From positions 1-46,811 of the forward strand of contig CALCJV010000039.1 of the NCBI GenBank assembly GCA_937967405.1: DNA of 46,811 bases. The letters are read 5' to 3'. The notes below the pieces were generated by a model. It made no database searches and was not told the origin of the DNA. It saw nothing but the letters and a program-made list of their open reading frames with translations. Of this stretch, positions 1-8,628 are shown one piece after another. This DNA is from an uncultured Chloroflexales bacterium (GTDB taxonomy: Bacteria; Chloroflexota; Chloroflexia; Chloroflexales; Chloroflexaceae). A program made the translations under genes and the position numbers. Within the stretch, counting starts at the first letter, position 1. Every line of letters starts with the position of its first letter.

Positions 1-422
1 TCCATGCTCAGCTCTTGCATCGCGGCTTTGAGTTGCTTGCGGAACTGAGCCATTGGGATGGCGGTCTCTTTCGGGTCTACATCCGGTTGGGCCCGATGCG
101 CGTTAAGTGCGGCCCGCAGGAAGTTGGCGACAGTGACACCGGGGACGGCGACGGGGTATTGAAAGGCGAGGAAAATGCCGAGCTTGCTACGCTCATCCGG
201 CTCCAATTCAAGAATGTTGTGTCCCTTATAGATTATTTCGCCGCCAGTAACTTCGTAGCTGGGGTGGCCCGCAATCGTGTAGGCCAGTGTGCTTTTGCCA
301 CTGCCATTGGGGCCCATCACGGCGTGCACCGTGCCGGGTTGGATTGTCAAATTGACCCCTTTGAGAATCGCTTGCCCTTTGACCTCAACGTGCAAATCTT
401 TGATGTGTAATGCGTTTGTCAT
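1..422 (-). CDS. sufC: SufC, Fe-S cluster assembly ABC-type ATPase (partial, runs off the left edge)
   Basis: The first 140 residues of a soluble ABC ATPase that powers the SufBCD scaffold for iron-sulfur cluster assembly in the cytoplasm. The Walker A motif GPNGSGKST lies at about residues 36-44. It is followed by the SufC-typical stretch [17 protein letters not shown] and the Q-loop region [13 protein letters not shown]. The C-terminal part (signature, Walker B) lies beyond position 1. Two ATGs sit side by side at 425-423 and 422-420. The second is chosen because GAGG then has normal spacing. The gene lies 65 bp downstream of sufR on the same strand, so the pair is probably one suf transcript, with sufB/sufD expected further left. 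The family assignment is firm. Confidence 0.93.
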   Translation of the reverse strand, partial: MTNALHIKDLHVEVKGQAILKGVNLTIQPGTVHAVMGPNGSGKSTLAYTIAGHPSYEVTGGEIIYKGHNILELEPDERSKLGIFLAFQYPVAVPGVTVANFLRAALNAHRAQPDVDPKETAIPMAQFRKQLKAAMQELSM

Positions 423-487
423 CATCTTCCTCTTCGTCTATAGTTCGTGTCCAGTAGGGTTACACCCTGCGTCGTGCACCCCTTCCA

Positions 488-1129
488 TTAAACATCTGCC
501 TTTGGTTCGGCTCCATGCACGCGAAAACAACAGTGATGATGCCCTTCGCGGATCGAGTGTTCCAGTACCACCTGTGCCCCAAGCACCTGTTCGAGCATAC
601 GCTGTTCCATTGTACACACGCTGGCATGTTCCTGTGCGACTCCGTGATAGGGGCAGGCAAGGATTTTGAAGCCGACGTGATCGGTGCGGATTTCCGCAGG
701 TACGCCACGTGCTTCCAACGTGTTGCGGAGTTCATCGAGCCGGGCCTGCAAATCTTCCGCATGAACGTGTTCGCCATAATCGTGCTTGAGCCGTTCACCG
801 ACCCGTTGCAACAAGCGTTCCAGCTGTTCGCTGCCATCTGCGGCCAGTTCGTCAAGGATCAGGTTGGTCAGCAGATCGTAGTGGCGCGGGAAGTAGTCTT
901 CGGCTTTATCCGTCAACGTGTAGACAAGGCGTGGTCGGCCGGGCCCGTGCCGCAGGGTAGTTGTCTGCACTAGACCGTGAGTGTACAGATTCGCGAGATG
1001 CTCACGCACGGCGGTGGTGCTGACTCCAAGAACCTGTTCGAGTTCTTTGATGGTCGCTTGACCGCTGCGGCGTAAGTGTTGCAGGATGATGCCTGCGGGA
1101 CTAGATGATCGGAATCCAAGAACTTCCAT
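488..1129 (-). CDS. sufR: SufR-type winged-helix repressor of the suf operon
   Basis: A 213-residue DeoR/ArsR-like regulator. The N-terminal winged helix (about residues 8-75) contains the recognition segment STTAVREHLANLYTHGLV. It is followed by a coiled dimerisation part and a Cys-rich C-terminus (ACPYHG, HASVCTME, HHHCCFRV). In known SufR proteins such Cys residues bind a [4Fe-4S] cluster, and the holo-form represses suf genes. An upstream ATG at 1144 is in frame. The ATG at 1129 is preferred because GGAGGAAGG sits 4 bases before it and because the predicted transcript would begin only about 5 bases before 1144. It heads the suf operon, with sufC next. The promoter and the overlapping palindrome (separate entries) suggest autoregulation. 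Confidence 0.88.
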   Translation of the reverse strand: MEVLGFRSSSPAGIILQHLRRSGQATIKELEQVLGVSTTAVREHLANLYTHGLVQTTTLRHGPGRPRLVYTLTDKAEDYFPRHYDLLTNLILDELAADGSEQLERLLQRVGERLKHDYGEHVHAEDLQARLDELRNTLEARGVPAEIRTDHVGFKILACPYHGVAQEHASVCTMEQRMLEQVLGAQVVLEHSIREGHHHCCFRVHGAEPKADV

Positions 1130-1138
1130 GGTGCCTTC

Positions 1139-1157
1139 CTCCATATTCTGTATGGAG
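1139..1157. promoter_or_regulatory. Probable SufR operator: CTCCATA-N5-TATGGAG palindrome
   Basis: A perfect inverted repeat with 7-base arms and a 5-base centre. It overlaps the downstream edge of the -10 box, the predicted transcription start and the upstream in-frame ATG of sufR. A dimeric repressor bound here would block initiation. The position strongly suggests autoregulation by SufR. The sequence is not the cyanobacterial CAAC-N6-GTTG site, so the assignment rests on location and symmetry only. Confidence 0.65.
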
Positions 1158-1184
1158 TATACCGAGATGTTGCAGTTTTGTCAA
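1156..1184 (-). promoter_or_regulatory. sufR promoter (TTGACA, 17 bp, TATACT)
   Basis: On the minus strand, TTGACA (1184-1179) and TATACT (1161-1156) are separated by exactly 17 bp. This is a near-consensus housekeeping sigma promoter. The transcript should start near 1149, about 20 bases before the preferred sufR ATG at 1129. Confidence 0.85.
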
Positions 1185-1211
1185 TTAAAACAGTGAAAAC
1201 CGTGAAAACTG

Positions 1212-2519
1212 CTAGCTGTTGGAGCGGCGGGGAGGGTAGCACAAGCTACGCTGCCCGAAGGCGGTGACCTCGCGGTCTTGTTCGCGGGGGCGTTCTGAGT
1301 TCGGCGTAGGGTTGCGTCCGGCACTGTGGTGCAGGCGTACACTGGGCGGAGCCAGATCACGCCCACTGCTAGAGCGAGCTTCATCAGCAATGCGTAGCTC
1401 TTCAGCGACCTGTTTCAGTTCAGGGGCAAGGCGGTAGTAGAATTCAATTGCTTGCCCATAGGCTGTTGTACCAGTTGCCGCCACCGTGACTTTGCTGCCA
1501 CGCGGAATGCCGCCGGAGGCAATCAGGTCAGCAAGGGGGGCATCCAGTTCTTTAAGCAGGCATTGACGCAGGGGGCGTGCGCCGAAGCGGGCATCGAAGC
1601 CTTTTTCGAGGAAGTAGCGGCGGGCGGCAGGAGTCAGCTCGACGTGGATGCCTTGCCGGAGGTATTGCTGATTGCTTTCGTAGAGCATCCGCTCGAGCAC
1701 CTGCGCGAGGATGTCGCTGGACAGGGGCCTGAAGGCAACAATCTCATCAATGCGATTGATCCACTCTGGCGTAAAGACCCGCTGCAACGCTTCCACACCG
1801 ATCTGGTAGATTTGCCGTCCGGTGGCTTCAACATCGGTGCGTGGGGTGCGAAAGCCGATCACCCGCTGGTCAAGGAAGTCTACCATTTCTTGTGCGCCGA
1901 CGTTGGTGGTGAGGATCACGATGCTGTTGCGAAAGGAGACGCGCCGCCCGCCATTCAGGAGCAGGATCTCGCCGTCTTCCATGATTTGGAGCAGCAGGTT
2001 CCACAGTTCGGGTTTGCCCTTTTCGATCTCGTCAAAGAGGATCACACTATCCGGCTGTTCGATGATCTCTGGGTTGAGCAGGGGCTTCTGATCGCGCCCG
2101 ATGTAGGATGGTGGCGCACCTACCAGTGCTGAGACCTCGTGCCCTTGACTAAATATCGAGCAGTCTATTTTAAGGAATGCGCCGCGATCATCGGCATGCA
2201 GCAGACGGGCGAGGGTACGGGCGGTTTCGGTTTTGCCCACTCCAGTTGGGCCAAGGAAGAGCAGCACTGCCTGTGGGCGGCGATTATTGCCTGCCGCAAA
2301 GCCAAGCCGAGCGCGGTTGAGGGCCCGCACAATGCTTTCGATGGCACGCTCTTGCCCAAAGATATGCTCGCGCAGGTCTCGCTCAATCCTATCAAGCGGG
2401 TTCTGCGTGCCACGCTCGGCCCTTTGCAACGGCGGGGTGGCATCGGCGCAGGCGGGGTCCATACTTTGAGCCGGTGGGGTACATCCCTGTTGGTGATGTG
2501 TTAGCTGATCTGGTTGCAT
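1212..2519 (-). CDS. Single-ring AAA+ ATPase related to the ClpA/ClpB D2 domain
   Basis: A 435-residue ATPase equivalent to the second nucleotide-binding domain of ClpB/ClpA and its C-terminal small domain. The N-domain, the first ATPase domain and the ClpB middle coiled coil are absent. Walker A GPTGVGKT is at about residues 90-97, Walker B VILFDEIEK at about 159-167, and an LTTNVG sensor stretch and ARFGARPLRQ small-domain motif follow. About 60 N-terminal residues and about 60 C-terminal residues are polar and low in complexity. The open frame extends upstream to 2624, but that would overlap the preceding gene. The ATG at 2519 leaves a 19-bp gap and starts MQPDQL. It lies directly downstream of the TPR/zinc-finger membrane protein and is probably co-transcribed with it. 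It may be an unfoldase; its partner is unknown. Confidence 0.8.
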   Translation of the reverse strand: MQPDQLTHHQQGCTPPAQSMDPACADATPPLQRAERGTQNPLDRIERDLREHIFGQERAIESIVRALNRARLGFAAGNNRRPQAVLLFLGPTGVGKTETARTLARLLHADDRGAFLKIDCSIFSQGHEVSALVGAPPSYIGRDQKPLLNPEIIEQPDSVILFDEIEKGKPELWNLLLQIMEDGEILLLNGGRRVSFRNSIVILTTNVGAQEMVDFLDQRVIGFRTPRTDVEATGRQIYQIGVEALQRVFTPEWINRIDEIVAFRPLSSDILAQVLERMLYESNQQYLRQGIHVELTPAARRYFLEKGFDARFGARPLRQCLLKELDAPLADLIASGGIPRGSKVTVAATGTTAYGQAIEFYYRLAPELKQVAEELRIADEARSSSGRDLAPPSVRLHHSAGRNPTPNSERPREQDREVTAFGQRSLCYPPRRSNS

Positions 2520-2538
2520 AGCCCAAAGGGTTCCCTGC

Positions 2539-3372
2539 TTAACGTAGCCGTGCAACCGCCGTTGAGATGCACAACACGGTAAAGATGCCAACAATGAGAA
2601 GGGTGAAGCCGCCAGCAAGCACACCGACTAAGAGGGTCGGGGATAGCCCTAACACCAAGCCTATACTCGCGGCGATCTGCATATTCTGCCCACGCTTGGC
2701 GTGGGTAAGCCGATCTAGCACCCGCACGAAGAGTTCGGCGTAGGCGGGGGCGGCAATGAAAGCGATGATGATCCCGAAGAAGGGGATATTGAGAACGAAG
2801 AGTAGCATTCCCAGTGTGGCCAGAAAGCCCGCGCCAATCGCTGCGATGGCGGCGATGATCGTATCTTTGGGGGTGACTTGGTAGTTGCGTGGGCGGCGTT
2901 GCTGGGCACAGTCGGGGCACAGTTGCCCGACGGCAGCAGGGCGCACACATTCGACACAGATCGGTTTGTCGCACTGGATACAGTGCAGCAAGGTCTCCCG
3001 ATCTGAGTGGCGGTAGCAGTAGGAAACTTCCGGTTCGGCTGGCTCGGTTGCAGGCGTACCCTCAGGCACGGACGGCAAGATGCGAGGTGCAAGCAGATCT
3101 CCGGCTGCAATCCGCGCTTCAACCTCAGCCAGCATCGTTTGGGCAGCTTGATGATCTGGTTCAAGTTCGAGCACGCGCAGCAAGAGGTTGCGTTTCTCTT
3201 GGTAAGGGCGTACTGAGCGGGCAATGCCGAGCCAAGCGGCAGCATTCTGCGGGTCTGCTTCAGTTATTTGGCGAAAGAGGTTCCGCGCTTCAATGGTATC
3301 GCCCGCCCGCAGGGCCTGTTCGCCTTGTTCAAGGAGTGCTGCAAGCGGGGTGGGAGTTTCAGTTGAGTGCAT
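2539..3372 (-). CDS. TPR, B-box-type zinc finger and four-helix membrane protein, function unknown
   Basis: A 277-residue protein with three visible parts. Residues 10-95 form tetratricopeptide-like helices (EQGEQALRAGDTIEARNLFRQ and following). Residues about 117-155 hold a Cys/His cluster (CYRHSDRE, CIQCDKPICVECV, LCPDCA) typical of bacterial B-box or zinc-ribbon modules that precede membrane domains. Residues about 168-277 hold four hydrophobic segments. The zinc module should face the cytoplasm. There is no clear Shine-Dalgarno sequence before the ATG. A TATAAT lies on the minus strand at 3418-3413, so the leader would be about 34 bases. It precedes the ClpB-like ATPase by 19 bp. A role as a membrane-anchored adaptor for that ATPase is inference only. 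Confidence 0.75.
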   Translation of the reverse strand: MHSTETPTPLAALLEQGEQALRAGDTIEARNLFRQITEADPQNAAAWLGIARSVRPYQEKRNLLLRVLELEPDHQAAQTMLAEVEARIAAGDLLAPRILPSVPEGTPATEPAEPEVSYCYRHSDRETLLHCIQCDKPICVECVRPAAVGQLCPDCAQQRRPRNYQVTPKDTIIAAIAAIGAGFLATLGMLLFVLNIPFFGIIIAFIAAPAYAELFVRVLDRLTHAKRGQNMQIAASIGLVLGLSPTLLVGVLAGGFTLLIVGIFTVLCISTAVARLR

Positions 3373-3440
3373 ACAGTTTTTGTACCAAATAGTTCGGCAA
3401 CGATATTCTGTAATTATAGCCTAAAATTGGTCATCAAGGA

Positions 3441-6400
3441 TCAGCATTTCTGATTGAGTTTGATCCGTTCGTAGAGTTCGGTTGTCTCCGGCAGCGGCTC
3501 AATGCCCAGTTCGCTCTCTAGGGCCTGCACACAGCGGGTGTAGGTACGAAGGGCTTGTGAGCGGCTGCCCGTGCGGATGTAGGCAAGCATCAGCACTTGA
3601 TAGGCTTCCTCGTAGCAACGATCACGGCGCAGCACTTGCTCGCATAGCTCGATGGCCTGCTGCACATCGCCCCGTTCGACGAGTGTCTCGGCGAGGGCGG
3701 TGGTGGTATTGAGGTACCGCGCCAGCAGGCGTTCGCGCTCCTCCAGCGTCCACGGATCGTAGAGGGCTTCAGCCAGATAATCGCCCCGATATAGCCCGAC
3801 GGAGATCATGCGGTTGCGGAGCATAAAGGCCTCATCGCCCTGTGCAATGCGGGTGGTGCGTAGCTCAAATTCGTCCACGTCAATCCAGCAGCCGTAGGAC
3901 GGGGCAAAGCTGTAGGCCAGCCCCTGTCGGCGCACAAAGAAGGGCATGGTGCGGGGCGGGCGGAGCGGCTCAAGTGCCGTGTTCAGGGCATTGAGGGTGA
4001 CTTTGAATTGCCGTTCGGCGGATTCGAGATCACTATCCGGCCAGAGCCACATGCAGATCTGTTCGCGCTGCAACCACTGCCCGCGATAGGTGAGCAGCAG
4101 TTGCAGCAGTTGGCGGGCTTTCTCGCGTTGCCACTCGCGGGCCTGAATTTCGTGAATGCCCCGCCACACGCGAAAGCTGCCGAGCATCTGCACCCGCAGG
4201 GTGTAGCCGGGGTGATACTCCTCGACAACATCATCAGCGGCTATCGAAGGGAAGGCTGCGCGGAGCAGTTGTTGGACATAGGTGGTATGTTCAGGCAGAT
4301 GTTTGCCGCGCAGCAGCAAGGGGATCAGCATGGCAAGGTCTCTCGGCCCAAACAGGGTGGGAGCAGTTAGTAAGCCTTCGTAGCCGTGCTGGCGGGCAAG
4401 GTCAAACACACGTTTCACATAGCTTTCGATCTGCCCTGCGCTATCGTGTTGCAAATACCAGAGCACGAGCCAGAGCGCAACAAGGGCTTGGCCGTAGTTA
4501 TCTTGCCCGCGTAGGAAGCGTTGCTGGGCCTGTTCGAGCCATGCGGGAGCCCGAGCATCGCGGTTGGCTACGGCTGAGCTGCCAAGTGCTAGCCACACCA
4601 GCGCACTGATCCACTCGTCGCCCGCCCACTCAGCAATTTCGAGGGCTTGGTAGGCGAGCAGCTCGGCCGTAGCCAGATCGCCATTGTGGCCGTGCAGGAG
4701 CACCAAGCCCATTAAGGCTTCTACACGGGTGCGCTCAATGCCAATCGTATCAATGATTTCCAGTGCCTGCTGGTAGTGGCGGCGGGCGGCCTGTTCATCC
4801 AGCGGTGTAACCACCTGATAGGCATGCCCAACCCGGATGTGGGCAATCGCTTCGGTGAGCTGGGAGCCGCTCTGCTGCGCTTCGAGCAAGCCGCGGCGAG
4901 CAGTGGCAAGGGCCCGGGCATCTTTACCAAGCAAACAGTAGACAAATGCCAGCAATAGTGAGGGTTCGCGGTGGGCCAGCACATAGGTTGACTGTTCAAA
5001 TTCAGTAGGGTGTTCGAGATCAGCTTCAAGTTGTTTCAACGATTCTTGGAGCTGTCCGCTGCGTAGCATCAGGCGCGGCAGGAGCAGTGGTACAAGGCTC
5101 GCAGTGGGCAAGGCTTCACTGATGACACCGCGTGCGCTGGCTTCTTGCACAACCTCGCGGGCGCGGGTTTCCAATTCGAGGGCCACATCGGCCCGCCCCA
5201 AGTTGGCCCAATTCTCGGCTTGCAGCAAGAGGATCTGCACCCGTTCGACATAATGATCGCTAGGTAAGAGTTCTAGGGCCCGCTTGAGCAGCTCGACGGC
5301 TGGCGCGGGCTGCACGGTGTCAAGATACACTTCGGCTTGCCCCCGCAGGACACGCACCTGACCATCGCGATCACCTTGGGTTTCGTAAGTGGTAGCCGCC
5401 TGCTGATACAGCGCAAGGGCTTGTTCGAAGCGGCCTTGCTTGTGGGCCGCTCCGGCTTGCGCTTCGAGCAGGCGTGGTCGCTGGCGATAGGCTTCTGGCA
5501 GGCGGTTGATCCACATCAGGATGCGGCCCGATTGTCCCTGTTGGAGCCACAGGCTCACGATGGATTCGAGTAAATTGGCGGCTGCCTCAATCTTGCCAAG
5601 CGCACACAGATGATACAAGGCTTCGTTGTACTCGGCGTGGGCGGTATAGTAGTCGGCCGCACGCTGGTGGATCGGATTCAGATCATAGTGCTGGCTCGCA
5701 GTGTAGCGGCGGAGGACGTGGTGGAAGAGTGGCTGCCACGTGAGTTGATCTGGAGCTTCGGCTACCGGCTCCATAAAGAGCAGATCACGTCGCGCACGGT
5801 GCAGAAGGGCCGCGGCATCGGGCATGCCCAGTTCTTGGGCACACAGTTGCGGATCAATCCAACGCAGGCCCGCACTTACCTTGAGTAGATCGTGCAGCTC
5901 ATCGGGTAGGTCGGCAAGGACTTCACGGGCGATGTAGGCATCAATCAGGGGCAGTTGGCGTTCGATTAGGGGGCGGATCGCGGGCGGGGGGGAGTCAACG
6001 GCAAGATCAGCATCGGGTTCAGTCTGGGCTGGAATAGGGAGTCCATTGCTCAAGGGATCACGGGGGTTGTCAGCTGCCACCAGCTGGAGTGCTAGGGCTA
6101 ACCCACGACAGTAGTTGGTAAGTTCAGTGAGGATGGGAAGCGGTTGCCCTTCCCGTACCAGCGTATGATCGTATAGCTCAAACAGGGCCAGCGTCTCGGC
6201 AACGGTAAATGCGAGATCGCTTGCGTCAAACTCAAAGACTTCGCCCCGCGCACGGGCAATCGGCAGGTGGTCGAGGGTGGGGCTACAGCGGGTGGCTAGC
6301 ACAATGTGTAGATAGCGTGGCTGTAATCCTAGAAGCCGTTCGATGAGCGAGCGTATGTCGGGAGTGCGATCAATCAGCTGATAATCATCTAGCACGAGAA

Positions 6401-6806
6401 TCACTGGCTCGGCTAATTCTGTCACCAATGCATTCACAATCTGATCAAGGGCAATCTGGGGTGAAGGTGAGAGCTGCAAGCCGTTCGGCTGATGTTCGCC
6501 TGATGCGGGTGCGGCTAGCCCGTGCAAGATGCGCTGACATGCGGCTGCGAGATGATGCACAAAGCTGACTGGGGTATCATCAGCGGCAGCCCGACACCAG
6601 ATGACGGGAGTTGCCGTGTGGTTTTGCAGGCTAGCAAGGGCGGTCGTTTTGCCACTCCCGGCGGGCCCAATGATGATGCTGAGCGGATACTCAACGATCC
6701 CAGTGAGCTGAGTCAGAACGCGCTGCCGCGTCAGCAGGCGCGTTTGCTGCGGGGGTGGTTCTAGCCGTGTCCTTAAGATACGCTGCTCCAGTGCAGTCTT
6801 CATCAT
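3441..6806 (-). CDS. Giant ATPase transcriptional regulator, MalT-like with C-terminal winged helix and BTAD domain
   Basis: About 1121 residues. The N-terminal STAND-type NTPase has Walker A GPAGSGKT at about residues 47-54 and a Walker B-like stretch VILVLDDYQL. The long middle is made of TPR-like helices (for example QGRFEQALALYQQAA). The C-terminus has an OmpR-type winged helix (LGSFRVWRGIHEI to RQEGLAYSF-like end, here RRQGLAYSF) followed by a bacterial transcriptional activator domain (about the last 150 residues, RGDVQQAIELCEQVL, ELGIEPLPETTELYERI). Such proteins are ligand-responsive activators. The open frame reaches 6857, but a TATAAT lies between 6857 and the double ATG at 6806/6803. 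The family usually begins just before LRTRLEPP, so 6806 is preferred. It is divergent from the phasin-like gene, which makes that gene a candidate target. Confidence 0.82.
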   Translation of the reverse strand: MMKTALEQRILRTRLEPPPQQTRLLTRQRVLTQLTGIVEYPLSIIIGPAGSGKTTALASLQNHTATPVIWCRAAADDTPVSFVHHLAAACQRILHGLAAPASGEHQPNGLQLSPSPQIALDQIVNALVTELAEPVILVLDDYQLIDRTPDIRSLIERLLGLQPRYLHIVLATRCSPTLDHLPIARARGEVFEFDASDLAFTVAETLALFELYDHTLVREGQPLPILTELTNYCRGLALALQLVAADNPRDPLSNGLPIPAQTEPDADLAVDSPPPAIRPLIERQLPLIDAYIAREVLADLPDELHDLLKVSAGLRWIDPQLCAQELGMPDAAALLHRARRDLLFMEPVAEAPDQLTWQPLFHHVLRRYTASQHYDLNPIHQRAADYYTAHAEYNEALYHLCALGKIEAAANLLESIVSLWLQQGQSGRILMWINRLPEAYRQRPRLLEAQAGAAHKQGRFEQALALYQQAATTYETQGDRDGQVRVLRGQAEVYLDTVQPAPAVELLKRALELLPSDHYVERVQILLLQAENWANLGRADVALELETRAREVVQEASARGVISEALPTASLVPLLLPRLMLRSGQLQESLKQLEADLEHPTEFEQSTYVLAHREPSLLLAFVYCLLGKDARALATARRGLLEAQQSGSQLTEAIAHIRVGHAYQVVTPLDEQAARRHYQQALEIIDTIGIERTRVEALMGLVLLHGHNGDLATAELLAYQALEIAEWAGDEWISALVWLALGSSAVANRDARAPAWLEQAQQRFLRGQDNYGQALVALWLVLWYLQHDSAGQIESYVKRVFDLARQHGYEGLLTAPTLFGPRDLAMLIPLLLRGKHLPEHTTYVQQLLRAAFPSIAADDVVEEYHPGYTLRVQMLGSFRVWRGIHEIQAREWQREKARQLLQLLLTYRGQWLQREQICMWLWPDSDLESAERQFKVTLNALNTALEPLRPPRTMPFFVRRQGLAYSFAPSYGCWIDVDEFELRTTRIAQGDEAFMLRNRMISVGLYRGDYLAEALYDPWTLEERERLLARYLNTTTALAETLVERGDVQQAIELCEQVLRRDRCYEEAYQVLMLAYIRTGSRSQALRTYTRCVQALESELGIEPLPETTELYERIKLNQKC

Positions 6807-6989
6807 GCCAATGAACTCTCGTGTAACTGTTTTTCGTATTATACCCATAACGAGCATGGGTGCTTACTGAGAGATGCGTTCAGCTGTGCACAGGCTACCA
6901 CATGGCGACACGAGCTGTGGATCATGCTGTACCCTCTCCATAATACAGGCAAATCGTTATTTATGAAAGTGCAACTCAGGAGGAAATCC

Positions 6990-7289
6990 ATGACGGATAC
7001 ACCAGTACGCGAAGCCCGAGAACAGATGCAGAAGCAGTTTACAGAGGCACAGGATTACACCAAGAAGTCGTTGAACATCTGGAATGAATTGGTGGCGACC
7101 AGCACCGACATGGCCTTTGATGTCGTGTTGAAGAACTGGAACTACAGCCGGAGCTTGCGGAGTTCGACGGAGCAGGCGATTGAGGATGCGATCAAGACCC
7201 AGCACCGCCTGAACAATGAGATGATGCAGGTTTGGCGAGGCTACACCAGTTCGGTGCAGGATATTCTCGCCAAGTCGGTGGACAAGTAG
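6990..7289 (+). CDS. Small phasin-like PHA granule protein
   Basis: A 99-residue, fully alpha-helical, amphipathic protein without Cys, signal peptide or membrane segment, as in phasins that coat polyhydroxyalkanoate granules. Segments such as REQMQKQFTEAQDYTKKSL and SVQDILAKS match the general phasin pattern. The open frame extends upstream to 6924, but AGGAGG stands 7 bases before the ATG at 6990, which fixes the start. It is convergent with phaA, with a strong hairpin between them. It is divergent from the giant MalT-like regulator. The assignment rests on composition and on the neighbouring phaA, phaB and PhaE-like genes. Confidence 0.72.
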   Translation: MTDTPVREAREQMQKQFTEAQDYTKKSLNIWNELVATSTDMAFDVVLKNWNYSRSLRSSTEQAIEDAIKTQHRLNNEMMQVWRGYTSSVQDILAKSVDK

Positions 7290-7311
7290 GCAGTTTGGCG
7301 ATGGCAAGTAG

Positions 7312-7347
7312 ACAGCACGCACCAAGCTATATGCCGGTGCGTGCTGT
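7312..7347. terminator. Bidirectional hairpin between the phasin-like gene and phaA
   Basis: A perfect 12-bp stem (ACAGCACGCACC with GGTGCGTGCTGT) and a 12-base loop lie in the 88-bp convergent gap. There is no T-tract on either side, so it may act as a weak or factor-assisted terminator or as an mRNA-stabilising end. Confidence 0.65.
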
Positions 7348-7377
7348 AGCCGCTTGGCAAAGATCACAGGTCGCCTG

Positions 7378-8556
7378 CTAGATGCGCTCGAAGATTGCGG
7401 CGATGCCTTGCCCACCCCCAATACACATCGAAACTAAGCCGTAGCGTCCGCCGGTGCGCTGCAATTCGTAGACAGCTTTGACTGTCAGCATTGCGCCGGT
7501 TGCTCCGATGGGGTGCCCAATCGAAATCCCACTACCGTTCGGGTTGACTTTATCGGCCGGTAGGTCGAGGTCTTTCATCACGGCTAATGCTTGGGCGGCG
7601 AAGGCTTCATTCAGCTCAATCACATCCATATCGGCGACAGTCAAGTTGGCTCGCTCAAGGACTTGCTGGATCGCAGGAACAGGGCCGATGCCCATGTAGC
7701 GCGGATCAACGCCCACACAGCTATACGCAACCAGCCGGGCCATCGGCTTCAAGCCTTGCTTCTCGGCTGTCTCGCGGTTCATGAGCACCACAGCAGCGGC
7801 GGCATCGTTTACGCCCGATGCATTCCCAGCCGTTACGGTGCCGTCCGGCTTGAAGACGGGGCGAAGCTTGCTCAAGGCCTCGATGCTGCTATCCGCACGC
7901 ACAAACTCATCCGTATCGAAAATCCGCACGCTCTTGCGATCCTTGATCTCAATCGGCATGATCTGGTCTTTGAAGTACCCTTCCGCAATCGCTTTGGCGG
8001 CGCGATGGTGGCTTTGGACAGCAAACGCATCCTGCTCCTCGCGGGTGATCTCCCACTTCTCGGCCACATTCTCGGCCGTGATGCCCATGTGGACATCATC
8101 AAAGGGATCGCTCAAGGCTCCGACCATTGCATCAATGACGGTGCCATCATTCATGCGCTGCCCCCAGCGCATCGCTGGAAGCCAGTACATCGAATGGCTC
8201 ATACACTCTGCGCCACCGGCAATCGCGGTCTCTACATCGCCGGTCTGGATCTGCTGTGAAGCCGAAATGATGGCTTGCAAGCCACTGCCGCACAAACGGT
8301 TGAGGGTAAAGGCGGGGGTCGCGTGGGGCAAGCCGCCCTTGATGGCCGCATACCGGGCGAGGTAGTGATCGTGAACACTGGTGTGGATGACATTGCCAAA
8401 CACGACGTGCTGCACTTGTTCGGGGCTGATGCCTGCCCGCTTGACCGCTTCGGGCACAACCATGGCGGCCAGTTCTGAGGCAGGGAAATCTTGCAGGCTG
8501 CCTCCATATTTGCCAACGGCGGTGCGGACACCACTCAAGACAACGACTTCATTCAT
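7378..8556 (-). CDS. phaA: Acetyl-CoA C-acetyltransferase (beta-ketothiolase)
   Basis: A 392-residue biosynthetic thiolase that condenses two acetyl-CoA into acetoacetyl-CoA, the first step of polyhydroxybutyrate synthesis. The catalytic residues fall at the same numbers as in the Zoogloea enzyme: Cys89 in LNRLCGSGLQ, His348 in GHPIGATG and Cys378 in CIGGGQG. NEAFAAQ is also present. One small change is NPNGSGISIGHP where most relatives have NVNGGAIALGHP. Length is normal. It lies 72 bp downstream of phaB on the same strand, so phaB-phaA form a transcription unit. Function in fatty-acid or butyrate metabolism is possible, but the PHA context favours PhaA. Confidence 0.92.
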   Translation of the reverse strand: MNEVVVLSGVRTAVGKYGGSLQDFPASELAAMVVPEAVKRAGISPEQVQHVVFGNVIHTSVHDHYLARYAAIKGGLPHATPAFTLNRLCGSGLQAIISASQQIQTGDVETAIAGGAECMSHSMYWLPAMRWGQRMNDGTVIDAMVGALSDPFDDVHMGITAENVAEKWEITREEQDAFAVQSHHRAAKAIAEGYFKDQIMPIEIKDRKSVRIFDTDEFVRADSSIEALSKLRPVFKPDGTVTAGNASGVNDAAAAVVLMNRETAEKQGLKPMARLVAYSCVGVDPRYMGIGPVPAIQQVLERANLTVADMDVIELNEAFAAQALAVMKDLDLPADKVNPNGSGISIGHPIGATGAMLTVKAVYELQRTGGRYGLVSMCIGGGQGIAAIFERI

Positions 8557-8628
8557 GCTGATGGTACTCCTTCACAATAGCTCTTTGGTAGAATAGGTAC
8601 ATTGCCACGAGAGATTCGGTGGTGGTGC

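Noticed and set aside
1452-2132. 226-codon plus-strand open frame across the ClpB-like gene
   Set aside because: It is the antisense shadow of Walker A and B codons; no start signal or motif.
7591-8259. 222-codon plus-strand open frame across phaA
   Set aside because: It is antisense to a clear thiolase with all catalytic residues, has no ribosome site or recognisable motif, and reflects the high G+C codon pattern.
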